From: Apium graveolens
Lineage: Eukaryota; Streptophyta; Magnoliopsida; Apiales; Apiaceae
Reading direction: 5' to 3'
Assembly: GCF_009905375.1 (NCBI RefSeq)
Contig: NC_133649.1
Span: 236,372,201 to 236,436,200, forward strand
Length of the DNA stretch: 64,000 nt
Both the position numbers and the translations under genes were made by a program. The notes under the pieces are model-generated. The model was given only the letters and a program-made list of their open reading frames with translations. It did not search any database and was not told the origin of the DNA. The stretch's first letter is position 1. Each line of letters starts with the position of its first letter. Below, one piece after another: positions 44,801 to 54,894 of the stretch.

Positions 44801-44892
44801 GACCAACAGAGGGGGAGAAACTTCAAGTACAAATCAGTACCTTCAATTACTATCTCCAAGCCACCAGTTGCAGATGGTATAGATCTAATTAA
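41884..44892 (+). CDS. Copia F extra ORF, N-terminal ~1,000 codons
   Basis: The frame is open from 41821, but the ATG at 41884 (M-A-P-V-V-N-I-M-S) has the AACAATGGC context and lies after the TATA box and leader. About the first 260 residues form a globular, helix-rich domain with conserved-looking aromatic spacing (F-V-K-N-C-K-L-S-F-A-M, I-K-G-N-D-F-C-I, W-V-Q-E-R-R-I); I do not recognise the family. A long Ser/Thr/Lys/Pro-rich disordered part follows, holding the motif hairpins at 43538-43650, then a helical region and a coiled coil with L-L-Q-N-Q-Q-T-Q-T-N-L-L. The frame shifts near 44820 and continues in the next entry. SIRE elements carry an extra ORF here, sometimes called env-like; I see no signal peptide or membrane span, so an envelope role is not supported. 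Confidence 0.7.
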   Translation: MAPVVNIMSQTGFIYDKNNFTALVNKGIQQSKDYHKMMDFVKNCKLSFAMLESPTIFCEVVEEMWTSAIYNSTDKTITLTIKGNDFCINSDVIKACFKIPDDNVTSPHTDTDLINMLNSMHYALPTNKLSDIRRLGLRKEWSFMCDVVTKVFSGKIENFDSVNISMLNMLYMLVTDKFYNFSDLVIYELGFKLGELAKRGKNIYYARFFMLLANHLCQEIALENPNNKLACWVQERRIIADLNRANHHRDVPMFYFPVMLTPQVSEVSSSIPSTIPISSISLTSGIAKATMTMTKQLPTKAAKLTVISKSKSKKTPSSISQKVPVEKSTKAKEGSVKEGQIGEGRGEHQRNPKDKVGELSESQPSHTAVSQQTAVLKKDKSSLLAASSQKDVAIEQSSHPRAQAKRVRDTSSPQTYTRKKKSKTTGDAQGTHTVQTGVKDTVPAPSQIQIDVAPINVESQSKSLIIEATETPYSPTNSLEVDMINTSIPNSPSLTLLGKPKSSASEHHLLDDLLVHLPILLDTIVTSVPQITSINIESTIVSLPTSFISTLSMDIAHPSSSDCILTDKLNSSYPSDSFTTHPMDTTYPSSVSAQLQTSIISSAEDLVVIESLLGLREESALSERLGCSQAKGEEKSESQQSISSGLAKVSERSPTLVGEGDGVRVGSQGESLMQQKREYERKAGTGEIRVDPAIASESMIVDDAEKGRQFQQHYKAEIDNIFLDADTFTHPVSAYQYLAAQGNVEAEQTLNLVHTTESLQRDKAAVNRMPSQAGEPSEEFGVNSNDDDSGSLDGSMNLGGAEGPSFALSLPEWAWAKESTPGEFEVSLVKQVIAIQQALQETSDAGTKAFLQAYLDSLHLMKIQHLRQNLSMDEFKRDIADLKTYNSEKLDSVMPYGTMQDLLLRLRRESDSEKKLAKLENRVQVIEDSVAILLQNQQTQTNLLMQLAKAQGLTPQLDANKKGERESSKGEKGPTEGEKLQVQISTFNYYLQATSCRWYRSN
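43538..43650 (+). repeat. Three motif inverted pairs inside the extra-ORF coding sequence
   Basis: CGATGGAT 43538 / ATCCGTCG 43553, TGACGGAT 43578 / ATCCGTCA 43601 and CGATGGAT 43628 / ATCCGTCG 43643. Orientation alternates strictly; the first and third pairs share the 8+7+8 spacing of 41458-41480. The encoded repeats are of the H-P-S-S and Y-P-S-S type. Confidence 0.85.
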
Positions 44893-44964
44893 AGCAGCAA
44901 TAGCAAATTTCAAAGTTGCTAAAAAAGGAAAGTTGAGTTTGATCAACTGGGATAAGATTGATGA

Positions 44965-46437
44965 GGAGATACAGAAAAATTTGAACTAGTCAAGGAGCCA
45001 GTTAAGTCAGCCATCCATCACTCTCATGTCAAGCCAATCAGTGTGAATGAGATGAGCATGAACTATCTGGAGAAAGGAAAATCTTCCTGCATCAAATCAC
45101 AAAAGGCTGAAATAATTCTCAAACCAAGGGCAAATTATCCAAAGTCATCTTTGAAGAATCCCTTGGACACTGTGTATGAGACACCCAAGCCTGATGAAAA
45201 GAAGCTTCTGTCAAGATCCATTGTCTTCTATAAAGATCCAACTGATTCAGCCTCAAAAAGGAGAATTGCTAAGATATTCAGAAATGGAAAGGAAATTTGT
45301 GTGGTAGCTGGACATCCACAATTTGCTCAAGCAAAGAAAGAAGAGAAAGCAAGATTAAAGAAGGAAAAGAGGCAAGCTGCTCTAGATGCTAAGAAATCTA
45401 AACAAAAGAAAGAGCAGATTGTCATCTTGGCCAAGCTACAGGCTGTAAACTCTTCTCAACAAATTCCCTCTCAACCATCTGAAGTTGCTGAATCAAAGAA
45501 GAAGATTGAAGAACAGAAGAAATCCCCAAGAAAGAAGGAATTGGCTAGAAGAACAAAAAGGAAACTGGATGTTGTTGACAAGGAATTGGAAGATCAATTT
45601 CCTAAGGAATCCACACCAGCTAAAACTCAAGCATCAAAGCCCTCTGTGGTATTTGAAGACATAAGGGTGGTGGACCCCTACAGGAATATACATGGAGAGC
45701 CTATTGTGCCAAAGGATGAGCCAATAGAGTGGGATAAATTACCAATTCCTGACTTCAACTTGCCAATCCTTACTAAGCCAAAAAGGACAAAATCAAGGGC
45801 AGTCAAGAAAGTGAAGCTGTCACCTCTCAAATCCAAGTTAGTAGTTAAAGCTCAACCCAAGGTCAACTGGGGAGACTACTTGTACTTGTGTGACATCAAA
45901 GAATTCTCAGATCTAAACCTTTATCTGGAGGAACTGGATGAAGTAAGGGCAATTGATGCATACAGAAACCTACCTGAAAGGTTGGTGTTCAAGTACAAAG
46001 GAGGAAGGGAGATTCAGTGGCCTCTTCACAGGGTACTTCAAGAAAGCCAAGCTGTGTTGATCAAAGTCTATTCATCCTTCAAGAAAAACTTTGGGTTCAA
46101 TGTAACTGCAAGAAGACTAGTATTGAAAAAGATTGAAGAGCTGAGGAGTGTTAGAGCTAAAGATGCACTCCCAAAGACTCTAATCATCCCATACACAGGG
46201 AGAAGAGTGCATCTAAGGCCCTACTGGCTGATGGAATTCATGGATGACAAGGGTGTGAGAAGATTCTTCAGACTAGAAGACCAATTGAGTATCTCTAGCA
46301 ATGAGACTCTCTTGGAGATGCAAGAATTGCTAGATCTCTCAGAATCTGATGAACTAGAATTCCACAGGCAGCTCCAGAATCAAATTGAAGAAAACAACAG
46401 AAAGCTTGGAAGAAGATCCAGACCTTCAAGAAACTAG
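44965..46437 (+). CDS. Copia F extra ORF, C-terminal ~490 codons
   Basis: Reading returns to the frame of the first part after a ~150-base stretch read in another frame, so two compensating indels (near 44820 and 44975) interrupt what was one ORF of about 1,500 codons. This part has S-I-V-F-Y-K-D-P, a long Lys/Glu-rich helix, a W-G-D-Y-L-Y-L-C block and a compact end with F-K-Y-K-G-G-R-E-I-Q-W-P-L-H-R-V-L-Q and P-Y-T-G-R-R-V-H-L-R-P-Y-W. The same module occurs in copia G. The ATG at 45064 or 45043 could serve internally, but the upstream frame is open and homologous. Function unknown. Confidence 0.6.
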   Translation, partial: GDTEKFELVKEPVKSAIHHSHVKPISVNEMSMNYLEKGKSSCIKSQKAEIILKPRANYPKSSLKNPLDTVYETPKPDEKKLLSRSIVFYKDPTDSASKRRIAKIFRNGKEICVVAGHPQFAQAKKEEKARLKKEKRQAALDAKKSKQKKEQIVILAKLQAVNSSQQIPSQPSEVAESKKKIEEQKKSPRKKELARRTKRKLDVVDKELEDQFPKESTPAKTQASKPSVVFEDIRVVDPYRNIHGEPIVPKDEPIEWDKLPIPDFNLPILTKPKRTKSRAVKKVKLSPLKSKLVVKAQPKVNWGDYLYLCDIKEFSDLNLYLEELDEVRAIDAYRNLPERLVFKYKGGREIQWPLHRVLQESQAVLIKVYSSFKKNFGFNVTARRLVLKKIEELRSVRAKDALPKTLIIPYTGRRVHLRPYWLMEFMDDKGVRRFFRLEDQLSISSNETLLEMQELLDLSESDELEFHRQLQNQIEENNRKLGRRSRPSRN

Positions 46438-46612
46438 AAAAACCTGCTCAGGCTAGAGGAGCATCTTGAACTGACTGTGAGCCAAACCTTGTACATTTTG
46501 TTTAATTGAAGCACTTTCAGTTTTATCTACTTATCTTTAAAGATACATGTTTAGGATGTTTTGTTATCATCAAGTATCTCTTAATTTATGGCTACAATTC
46601 CAGTAGACATAA

Positions 46613-46624
46613 ATTGGGGGAGAT
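46613..46624 (+). other. Polypurine tract of copia F
   Basis: ATTGGGGGAGAT immediately precedes the 3' LTR start TGTTGTG. Confidence 0.9.
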
Positions 46625-47648
46625 TGTTGTGAATATGTTGTGTACTTGATGATCACTTAAATAAAACATCTAAGTAGATTTTACTTAGTGAAATAATGTA
46701 GCACTTGACGGATAAGAATTATAGTCCCGACGGATAACTCATTATAGTCCCGACGAATGATTAACTTATTATCCATTGAGTGAGTAGCTTATGTAATAAT
46801 AAGTTTGTAGCACAGTGATGTATGCACCTTTGTATAGAATCTGTAGTAGCATATAAGTCATGATGACTTTAACTAGATATGCAGAATAGGTTGATTAATT
46901 GTACATAAGCAATGTCTTGTAATTTTGTATAAGTGAAATGAAGTCAAGTGCCAAAATAGCTACCAACGGATGATTAACAAAGCCTTCGATGGATGATCAA
47001 ATGACTATCAATGGATGTTTAACATAGCAGTCGACGGATGATCAATTAAGTCATCGACGGATGATCTGAAAGTCGACGGATGATCATATCAAGAATTCAA
47101 ACATCAGTTGAACAGTGAAAGCTGACACACAGCCGTCGAGTTGGATATAAACACATTATGGAAGCCCATTAACTGGGTAATAGAGGATGAAAAGCAGCAA
47201 AGATTAAGACTGTTAGATTTTATATTTGTTCAGTCTTTTTGACTTTGTAATCTTGGTATTATATAAACTAAGAGAGTAGAAAATAGAAAAATAACTGAGA
47301 TAGTTGTGAAACACAAAAACAGAGAAATCTTTTTAAGCCTAATCTTTAGCATTTCTTGTATTCTCAGTAGTTCAATTTGTAAGCAGTTGTGAGCATTTCT
47401 ACACACAGAGTCCTCTCGATATATTATATATATCTCTGGTGGAATTGTTTAAATCCACCAGAAAGTTTTTAAAGACTCTTGTTTTTAATTACTTATGTTT
47501 TGATTCATTTAAGTTTACATTCCGCATTGTGCTAATCAAAACAAATATATCTTTAATCGAGTTGAACATTTTTATTTCAAGAAAAAGGTTCAAGAATTCC
47601 ATTCAACCCCCCTTCTGTAATTGTTGCTATATTGTTAAGGGACTAACA
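46625..47648 (+). mobile_element. 3' LTR of copia F
   Basis: TGTTGTGAATATG...GGACTAACA, followed by the AGATT duplication. Compared with the 5' LTR, several CGACGGAT cores here read CGATGGAT or CAATGGAT, the pattern of C-to-T decay at CpG. Confidence 0.95.
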
Positions 47649-47714
47649 AGATTGCTACATATTTGACCATGCTTGACATATTTTATATAAGTTGCTTGTT
47701 TTCTTACCAGAATA

Positions 47715-48271
47715 ATGGGTCCGAAGAAAAAGAGTAAGCTAGCCGAAGGCCATTTCAGAATCCCAATCAACAAAATTCCAACTGTCCAGCGCAGCCATAT
47801 TGCAGAACTTGTAAAAAAAGGCACTTTGGGGTTTGTAAGGCTAATATATCATGTTTTAAGTGCAATCAGAAAGGACACTACGCGAATAGATGTAAAAATC
47901 GAATGTCTGTTCAAAAGTCAAGGATAATATATTTCAAGTGTGGGAAGGTTGGACACATCTACAGGAACTGCCGTGTATCAGGTCCAGTTGCGAAGGTGCC
48001 AATAATTGAAGGACTAGCCGCTGGAAAGAAAAGTCAAGGTAATCGGTCTCAAAACCCGAATCAACAAAAGACTAGTTGTCCATCAGTTTTAGATTGTAGA
48101 ACGTGCGGTAAGAATCATTATGGACCTTGCAAGGCTAACACTATTTGCTGCCGGTGTAACATAAAAGGACATCATGCTTATGAGTGCCGTAACCAGATGT
48201 CAGACGTTATATGTTTCTGATGTGGGAAGATAGGACATTATGTTAACAACTGTAAAGAGCAAGCTTCAGGA
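47715..48271 (+). pseudogene. gag: Chromovirus C gag with duplicated zinc knuckles and no capsid
   Basis: The start M-G-P-K-K-K-S matches the M-P-P-K-K-K start of gag in element D, but within ~25 codons the sequence jumps to the knuckle region; the whole capsid domain is missing. Then a three-knuckle set (C-R-T-C-K-K-R-H-F-G-V-C; C-F-K-C-N-Q-K-G-H-Y-A-N-R-C; Y-F-K-C-G-K-V-G-H-I-Y-R-N-C) is followed about 290 bases later by a second set (C-R-T-C-G-K-N-H-Y-G-P-C; C-C-R-C-N-I-K-G-H-H-A-Y-E-C; C-G-K-I-G-H-Y-V-N-N-C). Element D has one set. A frameshift near the start and a TGA in the last knuckle (near 48218) break it. Confidence 0.8.
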
Positions 48272-48310
48272 ATAAATGTTCTAAAGATTGCAGGACCATC
48301 ATCCCAGATT

Positions 48311-48890
48311 ATGCCAAGGTTTGAAGGACCACCAGTTCAACCCGAAGCCAGAATGTTCAATATGATTATAAATGATGTTGTTCAGAGGTCCGATGTGGTT
48401 GCAGGGATGCTTTCAGTTAACTTTGTAGATGCTAAAGTTTTAATTGACTCTGGAGCTACAAGGTCATTTAATTCTAAAGATTTTATCGATAAAAAGCATT
48501 ATGAAATTGAATTGTTAGAATAAGCGTTAATGATAGAACTAGCTAATAAGAATCAAGTTCCCATTGATCGAGTGTGCCCGAGGTATGATTTTGAGATAGC
48601 GGGACATCATTTTTATGCCAATTTATTACCTTTTAAGTTGGGAGAATTTGATGTTATCTTAGAAATGGATTGGTTGTCAGAATATAACGCGCAGATCGAT
48701 TGTAAGACTATAAAAGTGAAACTTCAGACATTGGATAATAAGAAGAAAGTGATATTTCGAGGAAGTAAGCAAGAAAAGAAGTATTTAACGATAGCTCAAG
48801 CGAAGAAGTAATTGCGTCAGAATTGTGAGACGTATTTAGCTAATGTGATAGATACCAACAAATAAATTTCAGCACAAGAAGAAATTCCAG
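48311..48890 (+). pseudogene. pol: Chromovirus C protease
   Basis: V-L-I-D-S-G-A-T-R-S-F carries the retroviral-type D-S-G active site. It continues through F-K-L-G-E-F-D-V-I-L-E-M-D-W-L to a K-K-Y-L-T-I-A-Q-A-K-K end. Stops at 48521, 48809 and 48863 interrupt one frame. Confidence 0.8.
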
Positions 48891-49870
48891 TTGTCAATGA
48901 GTTTCCAGATATCTTTCCAGACGATCTTTCAGGATTACCTCCCGACAGAGAGATTGAGTTTGCAATTGACCTAGCACCCGGAACAGAACCAGTTTCTAAA
49001 GCCCCGTATTGAATGGCACCAGTCGAAATGAAGGAGTTGGCAATTCAATTGCAAGATCTTTTAGAGAAAGGAGTCATAAGACCCAGTGTATCCCCGTAGG
49101 GCATACCCGTTTTATTCGTCAAGAAGAAAGACAGAAGTATGCGGTTGTGTATTGATTATCGAGAATTGAATATGCTGACCATTAAGAACAAATATCTGTT
49201 GCCAAGAATTGATGATTTGTTTGACCAACTGAAAGACGCTGTATGGTTTTCTAAGATTGATTTAAGATCAGGATATCATCAACTGAAGATCAAGCCAGAA
49301 GGCATTCCGAAGACAACATTCAGAACCAGATATGGACATTTTGAGTTCTTGGTGATGGCATTTGGATTAGCCAACACACCACCAGCTTTCATGGATCTAA
49401 TGAATCGAGTATTCAAGAAGTATTTGGATAAATTTATAATTTTGTTCATAGACGACATCTTAATCCATTCCAAGACGGAAGAAGAACATGCAGAGTATTT
49501 GAGAATAGTTCTGGAGATACTGTGACAAGAGAAATTGTACGCAAAGTTTTCCAAGTGTAAATTTTGGTTAAAAGAAGTACGATTTCTTGGGCACGTGATT
49601 AGTAGTAAAGGAGTGGAAGTGGATCCGTTAAATATTGAAGCTATAATCAGCTGGGAGAGACCAAAAACACCAATAGAAGTAAGAAGTTTTATGGTATTAG
49701 CAGGTTACTACAGAAGAATTGTGCAAGTTTTTGCGAAGATAGCTACGCCATTGACAAAGCTCACCAGAAGAACCAGAAATTTGAATGGAATGAGAAGTGT
49801 GAGATCTACACGGACCACAAGAGTTTAAAGTATATCTTTATCCAGAAGGAATTGAACATGAGGCAGTGAA
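48891..49870 (+). pseudogene. pol: Chromovirus C reverse transcriptase, RNase H mostly deleted
   Basis: [23 protein letters not shown] and the catalytic [11 protein letters not shown] are present, then [10 protein letters not shown] and G-Y-Y-R-R. After the K-L-T-R-R-T segment the sequence jumps to Y-T-D-H-K-S-L-K-Y, the end of RNase H, so most of the RNase H domain is lost. Stops at about 49011, 49099 and 49524; several fit C-to-T changes. Confidence 0.85.
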
Positions 49871-49881
49871 GATGGCTAGAA

Positions 49882-50955
49882 TTGATCAAGGAATTTGAGA
49901 GGCTTGAAATAGAGGTCAGTATTTCAAGTATGTCTACAGATATGTTCTGTGCAATTTCTTTTCAACCAGAACTATTAGAGAAGATAAGAAGATGTCAAGA
50001 AGAAGTAATGAGCCATGAACAAGATGAGTTGACAGGAGAAGAGAAAGGGAGTCAAAAGGATGATAAAGGAATCTTAAGATTTTCTACCAGAATATGGATA
50101 CCCAATGTAGCTGAGCTGAAAGATGAATTTCTTCGAGACGCTCACAGTTCTAGATATTCAATTCATCCCGGAAGTACGAAGATGTTCAAAAACTTAATAG
50201 AAAACTTTTGGTGGCCAAGCATGAAGAAATATATTGCTGAATGGGTGAGTAAATGTTACATTTGCCAGCGAGTCAAAGAAGAACATTAAAGGCCCAGTGG
50301 ACTGTTACAGCCATTGGAAATTCCAGAATGGAAATGGGAACATATTGCGATGGATTTTATAGTTGGATTACCAAGGACCAAGGCAAATCATGATGCTATT
50401 TGGGTTATTATTGACAGAATGATGAAGTCAGCGTATTTTCTTCTTATTAACGAGAGATTTTCATTGGATAAATTGGTTTGGTTATACCTAAAGGAGATTG
50501 TAGTTCGACATAGAGTTCTAGTATCCATAGTTTTAGACAGAGATCCTTGATTTAATTCATGATTTTGGAGACGTCTTCAAGATTATCTCAGAACGAAGTT
50601 GAATATGAGTACCGTGTATCATCCGCAGATAGATGGTTAAAGTGAAAGAACAATTCAGACTATAGAAGACATGATGAGAGTATATGCCCCAGATTTTGAA
50701 GGAAGTTGGGACGAACATTTGTCATTGGATGAATTCTCCTACAACAACAATTACCATGCCAGTATTGGAATGCCGCCATACGAAGCCATGTACGGCAGAA
50801 AATGCAGATCTCCAATATATGGGGATGAAGTAGGCGAGAGAAAGATTTTGGGTTCAGAATTGATCCAACAGACAAGAGAGAAAGTGGAACTCATTCGAAA
50901 AAGATTAGTGGCATCTCAAGATCGTCAATGCAAATATGTTGATCCTGCTCGAAAG
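49882..50955 (+). pseudogene. pol: Chromovirus C integrase, cut by element D
   Basis: Zinc site H-P-G-S-T-K-M...C-Y-I-C-Q-R, then M-D-F-I-V-G-L-P-R-T, a changed L-D-R-D-P for the usual S-D-R-D-P, and S-E-R-T-I-Q-T-I-E-D. Stops near 50287, 50549 and 50639. It breaks off at D-P-A-R-K, where the LTR of D begins at 50956; GAAAG just before the junction is the presumed target duplication. The chromodomain end would lie beyond the window. Confidence 0.85.
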
Positions 50956-53900
50956 TGTCACACCCCCAACTTAACAATACATAATATAAAACTATTACAA
51001 TATTTAAAAGAAATTAAATACAACCGAATCCAAGAATTTACAGTTTAGGGTTTGGAACAGCCCAACACTACTAACTATTACAACTCATTTTAATATCGAG
51101 TCCTCACACAAAACTATCTCTTATTCTACTTGAGCTCGAACATACGCATCGGCATCACAAGTCTTACGCGCTGTCTACTTGAATCTAACCATATCTGCTA
51201 GCTGTAATATCAGGGTGAAAGCAAGTAGTGAGCCAAATGCTCAACAAGTGCTAAATAATACGGTACAAAACATAAATTGAGATATATTTAAAAGAATAAT
51301 AATGTGAAGATAGAGCTAATAATAATAAGAGATGTAATTTTGGGTAATGGCATCTTTTGTTTGTAACAAAACATTTCCAAAATCATTTCTTAATCAAAAA
51401 CCATTTTATGACGCTACGGATTACAGCCGGTGATCAGCCGCGAAGTAATCCCGAACCTCGCTGGGTTCTAAAACATTAATGGGATACCTAGGCAACTTTT
51501 AAGCCTACAATATAAGTGTGGAAAGGACTCGCGTCTCAGTCTAGATCCACTATTTAAAGAAAACATTTATCCCCCTTTGGGACTGAAATCCAGATTTTTA
51601 ATCGTTTCAAAAACTGATGCCGATTGATAGTAAATTTCTTAAACAGTCAACATCTTTATCAAGGGATTATAGATCAACTTTTAAACACTGGAAATATGAT
51701 CACTAGATCTCAGGGCCATGATTCAGTAGACTTTACTCTATCAGGGTACTTGAACAGTTTCTATTTACAAGGATTTTGACAAGGAGATTTAGTAGGGTTA
51801 TTGGATAATATGAAAGAGTATTGCCAAACTAGGCTTTAAGCAATAGTTTCAAATAAGGTATGGATATTAAAATATCAAGAAGATAAGCATGACTGGTTCC
51901 AGGTATGATGTAGGTGTTAAAAGACAAGGAAAGTGATCATCAACTCAAGGTATATCAGGGTATCAAGCTTTAGGGTAAGGATAGGGTTATCAAACAATCA
52001 TGAACGACTTTAAAGAATAACTGGCTTTTAGGTATCAAGAGAAAGTTTCTATTGAGGTTCTTACAAGAGTTAAATCAAAGCATTGGGGTGCAATATTAAG
52101 ATTTCTCAGGAATCAATAGCATGTTAATCAAAAGGATCAATCAAGTATTATAAAAAAATCTCTATTTTATGATGGCATCACAATTACTTTGGTATACTAG
52201 CATGGTATGACTTTTGATCTACTTGCAATAAGTAATTGAGGGTTCATGGCATTTCTATATAATACGAAGATAGATTTGAGAATCACTTGGTTCAGGTATG
52301 ACAAGATAAATCAGGATACTCACATCATATATATATATATAAGAACTGGTTACACTCATTCGCAGTATAAACTAAAAAGTAGGTTGAATCACTTACTTTG
52401 AGAAGGCTGGACTGGACTGGCAAGTAAGAGCAACTGGAAGCTTTACTTGACCTTTATGGAAAGTTTACCCTTGTCTCGAGATCCTACACAATTAATAATA
52501 ACCTCATTATAATATATTCTCACCAACTCAACCTATTTACAACCCGAAATTAAACACAAATGGCACTTAGGCCTATATGCAAGCAATTTATAATCACCTT
52601 ATAAATATAGAAGTACACATAGGCACATATACTCATATACCATATTTAAGTACCAAATAATATTACACACACCATATTGCAACACTAGGCTTGGATGATC
52701 TCGCTCCACAACTTAAGTCACTTGATCGCTAAACTAGATAAAATCTCCAAATTTTGGCCTCCTAACTCGATGTGCCTTTACTAAACCATCCAAATCCTAT
52801 TGACCCTCACTTGGGCATTTCACTCTACTGAATTTATGCTATCTTAAAACTATAGTGGTCAACCTAGGTATCACTCATAAGTGCTCTAAAACTATGTGGT
52901 AAGTGAAAGTGCTTATTATGGTAAATTTCAGAATGACATCTATGGTTTCTCGGGTGCATTAGATACTCTTACACTACAATTTTACCTCCAAAACTTCTAC
53001 ACTAGACTCTTCTGATCATAAGGCAACTCCCAAACTTGATGTGGCTCAAGGGACTAGCTTGGGCCTCACTAGGCCTAAGCTTAAAGTCCACGGTTCCCCT
53101 GTTTTTCTGGGCAGAAAAGGTCCTGACTTGAACTAACTTGTGACACATTATTCTAACTCAAATCCTATGAAGTATGAGTGGAAAAACTCCTCTGACACTC
53201 CCTCTAACTAAGTCCCTATAGGGACTAATGAGGGCCTACCTATGACATGGTTAAAACTTCCCATTTCTAAGTTGCAACAAAACTGTCCCCTGCTGGACAG
53301 ATTTTTTGATTCCACTCGGGCACCTAACCAAATGTCTTACAAACCTCCAACAATCACCTATAACCTATTGTATACTCCTAGTGCTAGTTTCTGGTGGCTT
53401 GGGCCTCAAAGTCCACAACAAATTCCCATTCAAAACTTCCCCACAAACTAGTGCAACAATTCTGGAAAAATGCAAACACTAACTAAACCCTTTCCACCTT
53501 AACTCCCACTTAGTAACAAAGCATCCAACCTTTACCAAAGCAAACCTAGTGCATCAAAATCCTAAAATGGTGCCTCAAAAGGAGTGGAGATCATCCATTC
53601 CCTAGAATACCGACATGCAAATAAAAATACAACATGCAACTCATGGAAAACACTTAACATGGTTTCAGCTAATCATGGAGTTTAAATTCTTGCAAATTCG
53701 ACTTGAACCTATTACCCAACCTTAATAATCATGAAATATATCTTATCTTAACTATTATTAAGCAATATATCCTGGAAACAATCTATTTCAAGCACAAATA
53801 ATTCAAATTTATAGAATTTTAAACATGAAAACATGATTTCGAGAAGAGTAGCATACACAACATGGTTGATCATCATATTAACATCTTAAAACTAGCATGC

Positions 53901-54860
53901 ATGTTTAAACATAATTATATAGTGAAATTTCAGTAGCATGCAAAGGTTTTTAAGGCATGGTTTCTCCATAAAACACTTGGTTAAAACATATATGAAATGT
54001 ATCTCATAGAGAGCTCTTGAATTCACAAGAATCAAGAGTTTCTCTTTGGAGATCACACAAAAGCTACACATGCAACCATGAAACTTCATATCCCAATCAC
54101 AAAACTCTTGGGAAGTATATAAAATAAATATAGATAGGGGAATTACACTAGGGAAGATGAGAATGGAATGAAAAAAAAGAAGGGAGTGGGGAGGGGGTTC
54201 TCGGCCGAGAGCAAGGAGGAGAGGGAGGGGAGGGAGGTGAGATGAGGGTGGAGTGTGGAGTGAGTGAAATGATTTCTCATATTTTGTTCTTGGTTTTATG
54301 CTTTTGATTGACTAAAAGAAATGAGTGGAAATGAGAATGTACAAGAATAACCTCTAGCTTAAGTTAGGCCATTTTGCATGCAAGGTTAATGTGGTAATTT
54401 GGCTAACAAAAGGTGAGTTAGTGGGGTTGGAAATGTCTCATTTGCCCTTTAATGGAATGGAAGAGTGATTTGCATGCAAGGGTTTCCATGTAATTTTCTA
54501 ATTATTAACAAACAAATTTTCAAAGATTTATTTTTATAAAATACAATAAAAGTTCAAAAATTATAAAATTTATACCATAAATAACTTGGATTTTTAGAAA
54601 TTTTATGAGATCACTATTGAAATTTGGGAATGTAATAACTTTTAAAAGAAAATTTTCCAAGGTTTAGAATATTCCTTATAAATTAAAAATAAGGGTAATT
54701 AATAAAACTCTTGCTTTGAAAAATTTATATACTACATAAAGCAACTTATAACGCAGCAAATTCCATTCACACAAATGTATAATCACTACGTATATTTATA
54801 ATCGGCTCTAATATTATACAGAATTCACAAATAATATTACACAAAATACCGGTCGTAACA
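50956..54860 (-). mobile_element. 3' LTR of chromovirus D (Tekay-like)
   Basis: TGTCACACCCCCAACTTAAC...CCGGTCGTAACA, 3,905 bp. On the minus strand it starts TGTTACGACCGG after the polypurine tract. The first ~1.83 kb is repeated at 60309-62132 with a few per cent difference by eye. Short open frames inside (for example 53242-53451) look like chance. Confidence 0.9.
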
Positions 54861-54876
54861 TCCTCTCCCCCTTAAG
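54861..54876 (-). other. Polypurine tract of chromovirus D
   Basis: Minus strand CTTAAGGGGGAGAGGA abuts the LTR start TGTTACGACC. Confidence 0.85.
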
Positions 54877-54894
54877 GGATTCTGTCCCCAGAAT

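Larger units (their letters stand above)
35847..47648 (+). mobile_element. Copia F, complete SIRE/Maximus-type element
   Basis: Two LTRs (1,023 and 1,024 bp), PBS, gag, protease, integrase, RT/RNase H, spacer, a very large extra ORF and a polypurine tract in the order of the lineage. Target duplication AGATT at 35842-35846 and 47649-47653. I count about 25 differences between the LTRs, mostly transitions, so insertion is neither very recent nor ancient. It sits in the leader of chromovirus C. Defects: gag frameshift, two nonsense codons, a frameshift and a ~30-codon deletion in RT. Confidence 0.95.

Noticed and set aside
41884..44892. Retroviral-type envelope protein in copia F
   Set aside because: The extra ORF is in the env position, but I find no signal peptide, cleavage site, fusion peptide or membrane span, so the env label is not supported.
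52328..52342. TA microsatellite (also 13538-13560 and 62780-62800)
   Set aside because: Short simple TA runs common in AT-rich plant DNA; no further meaning.
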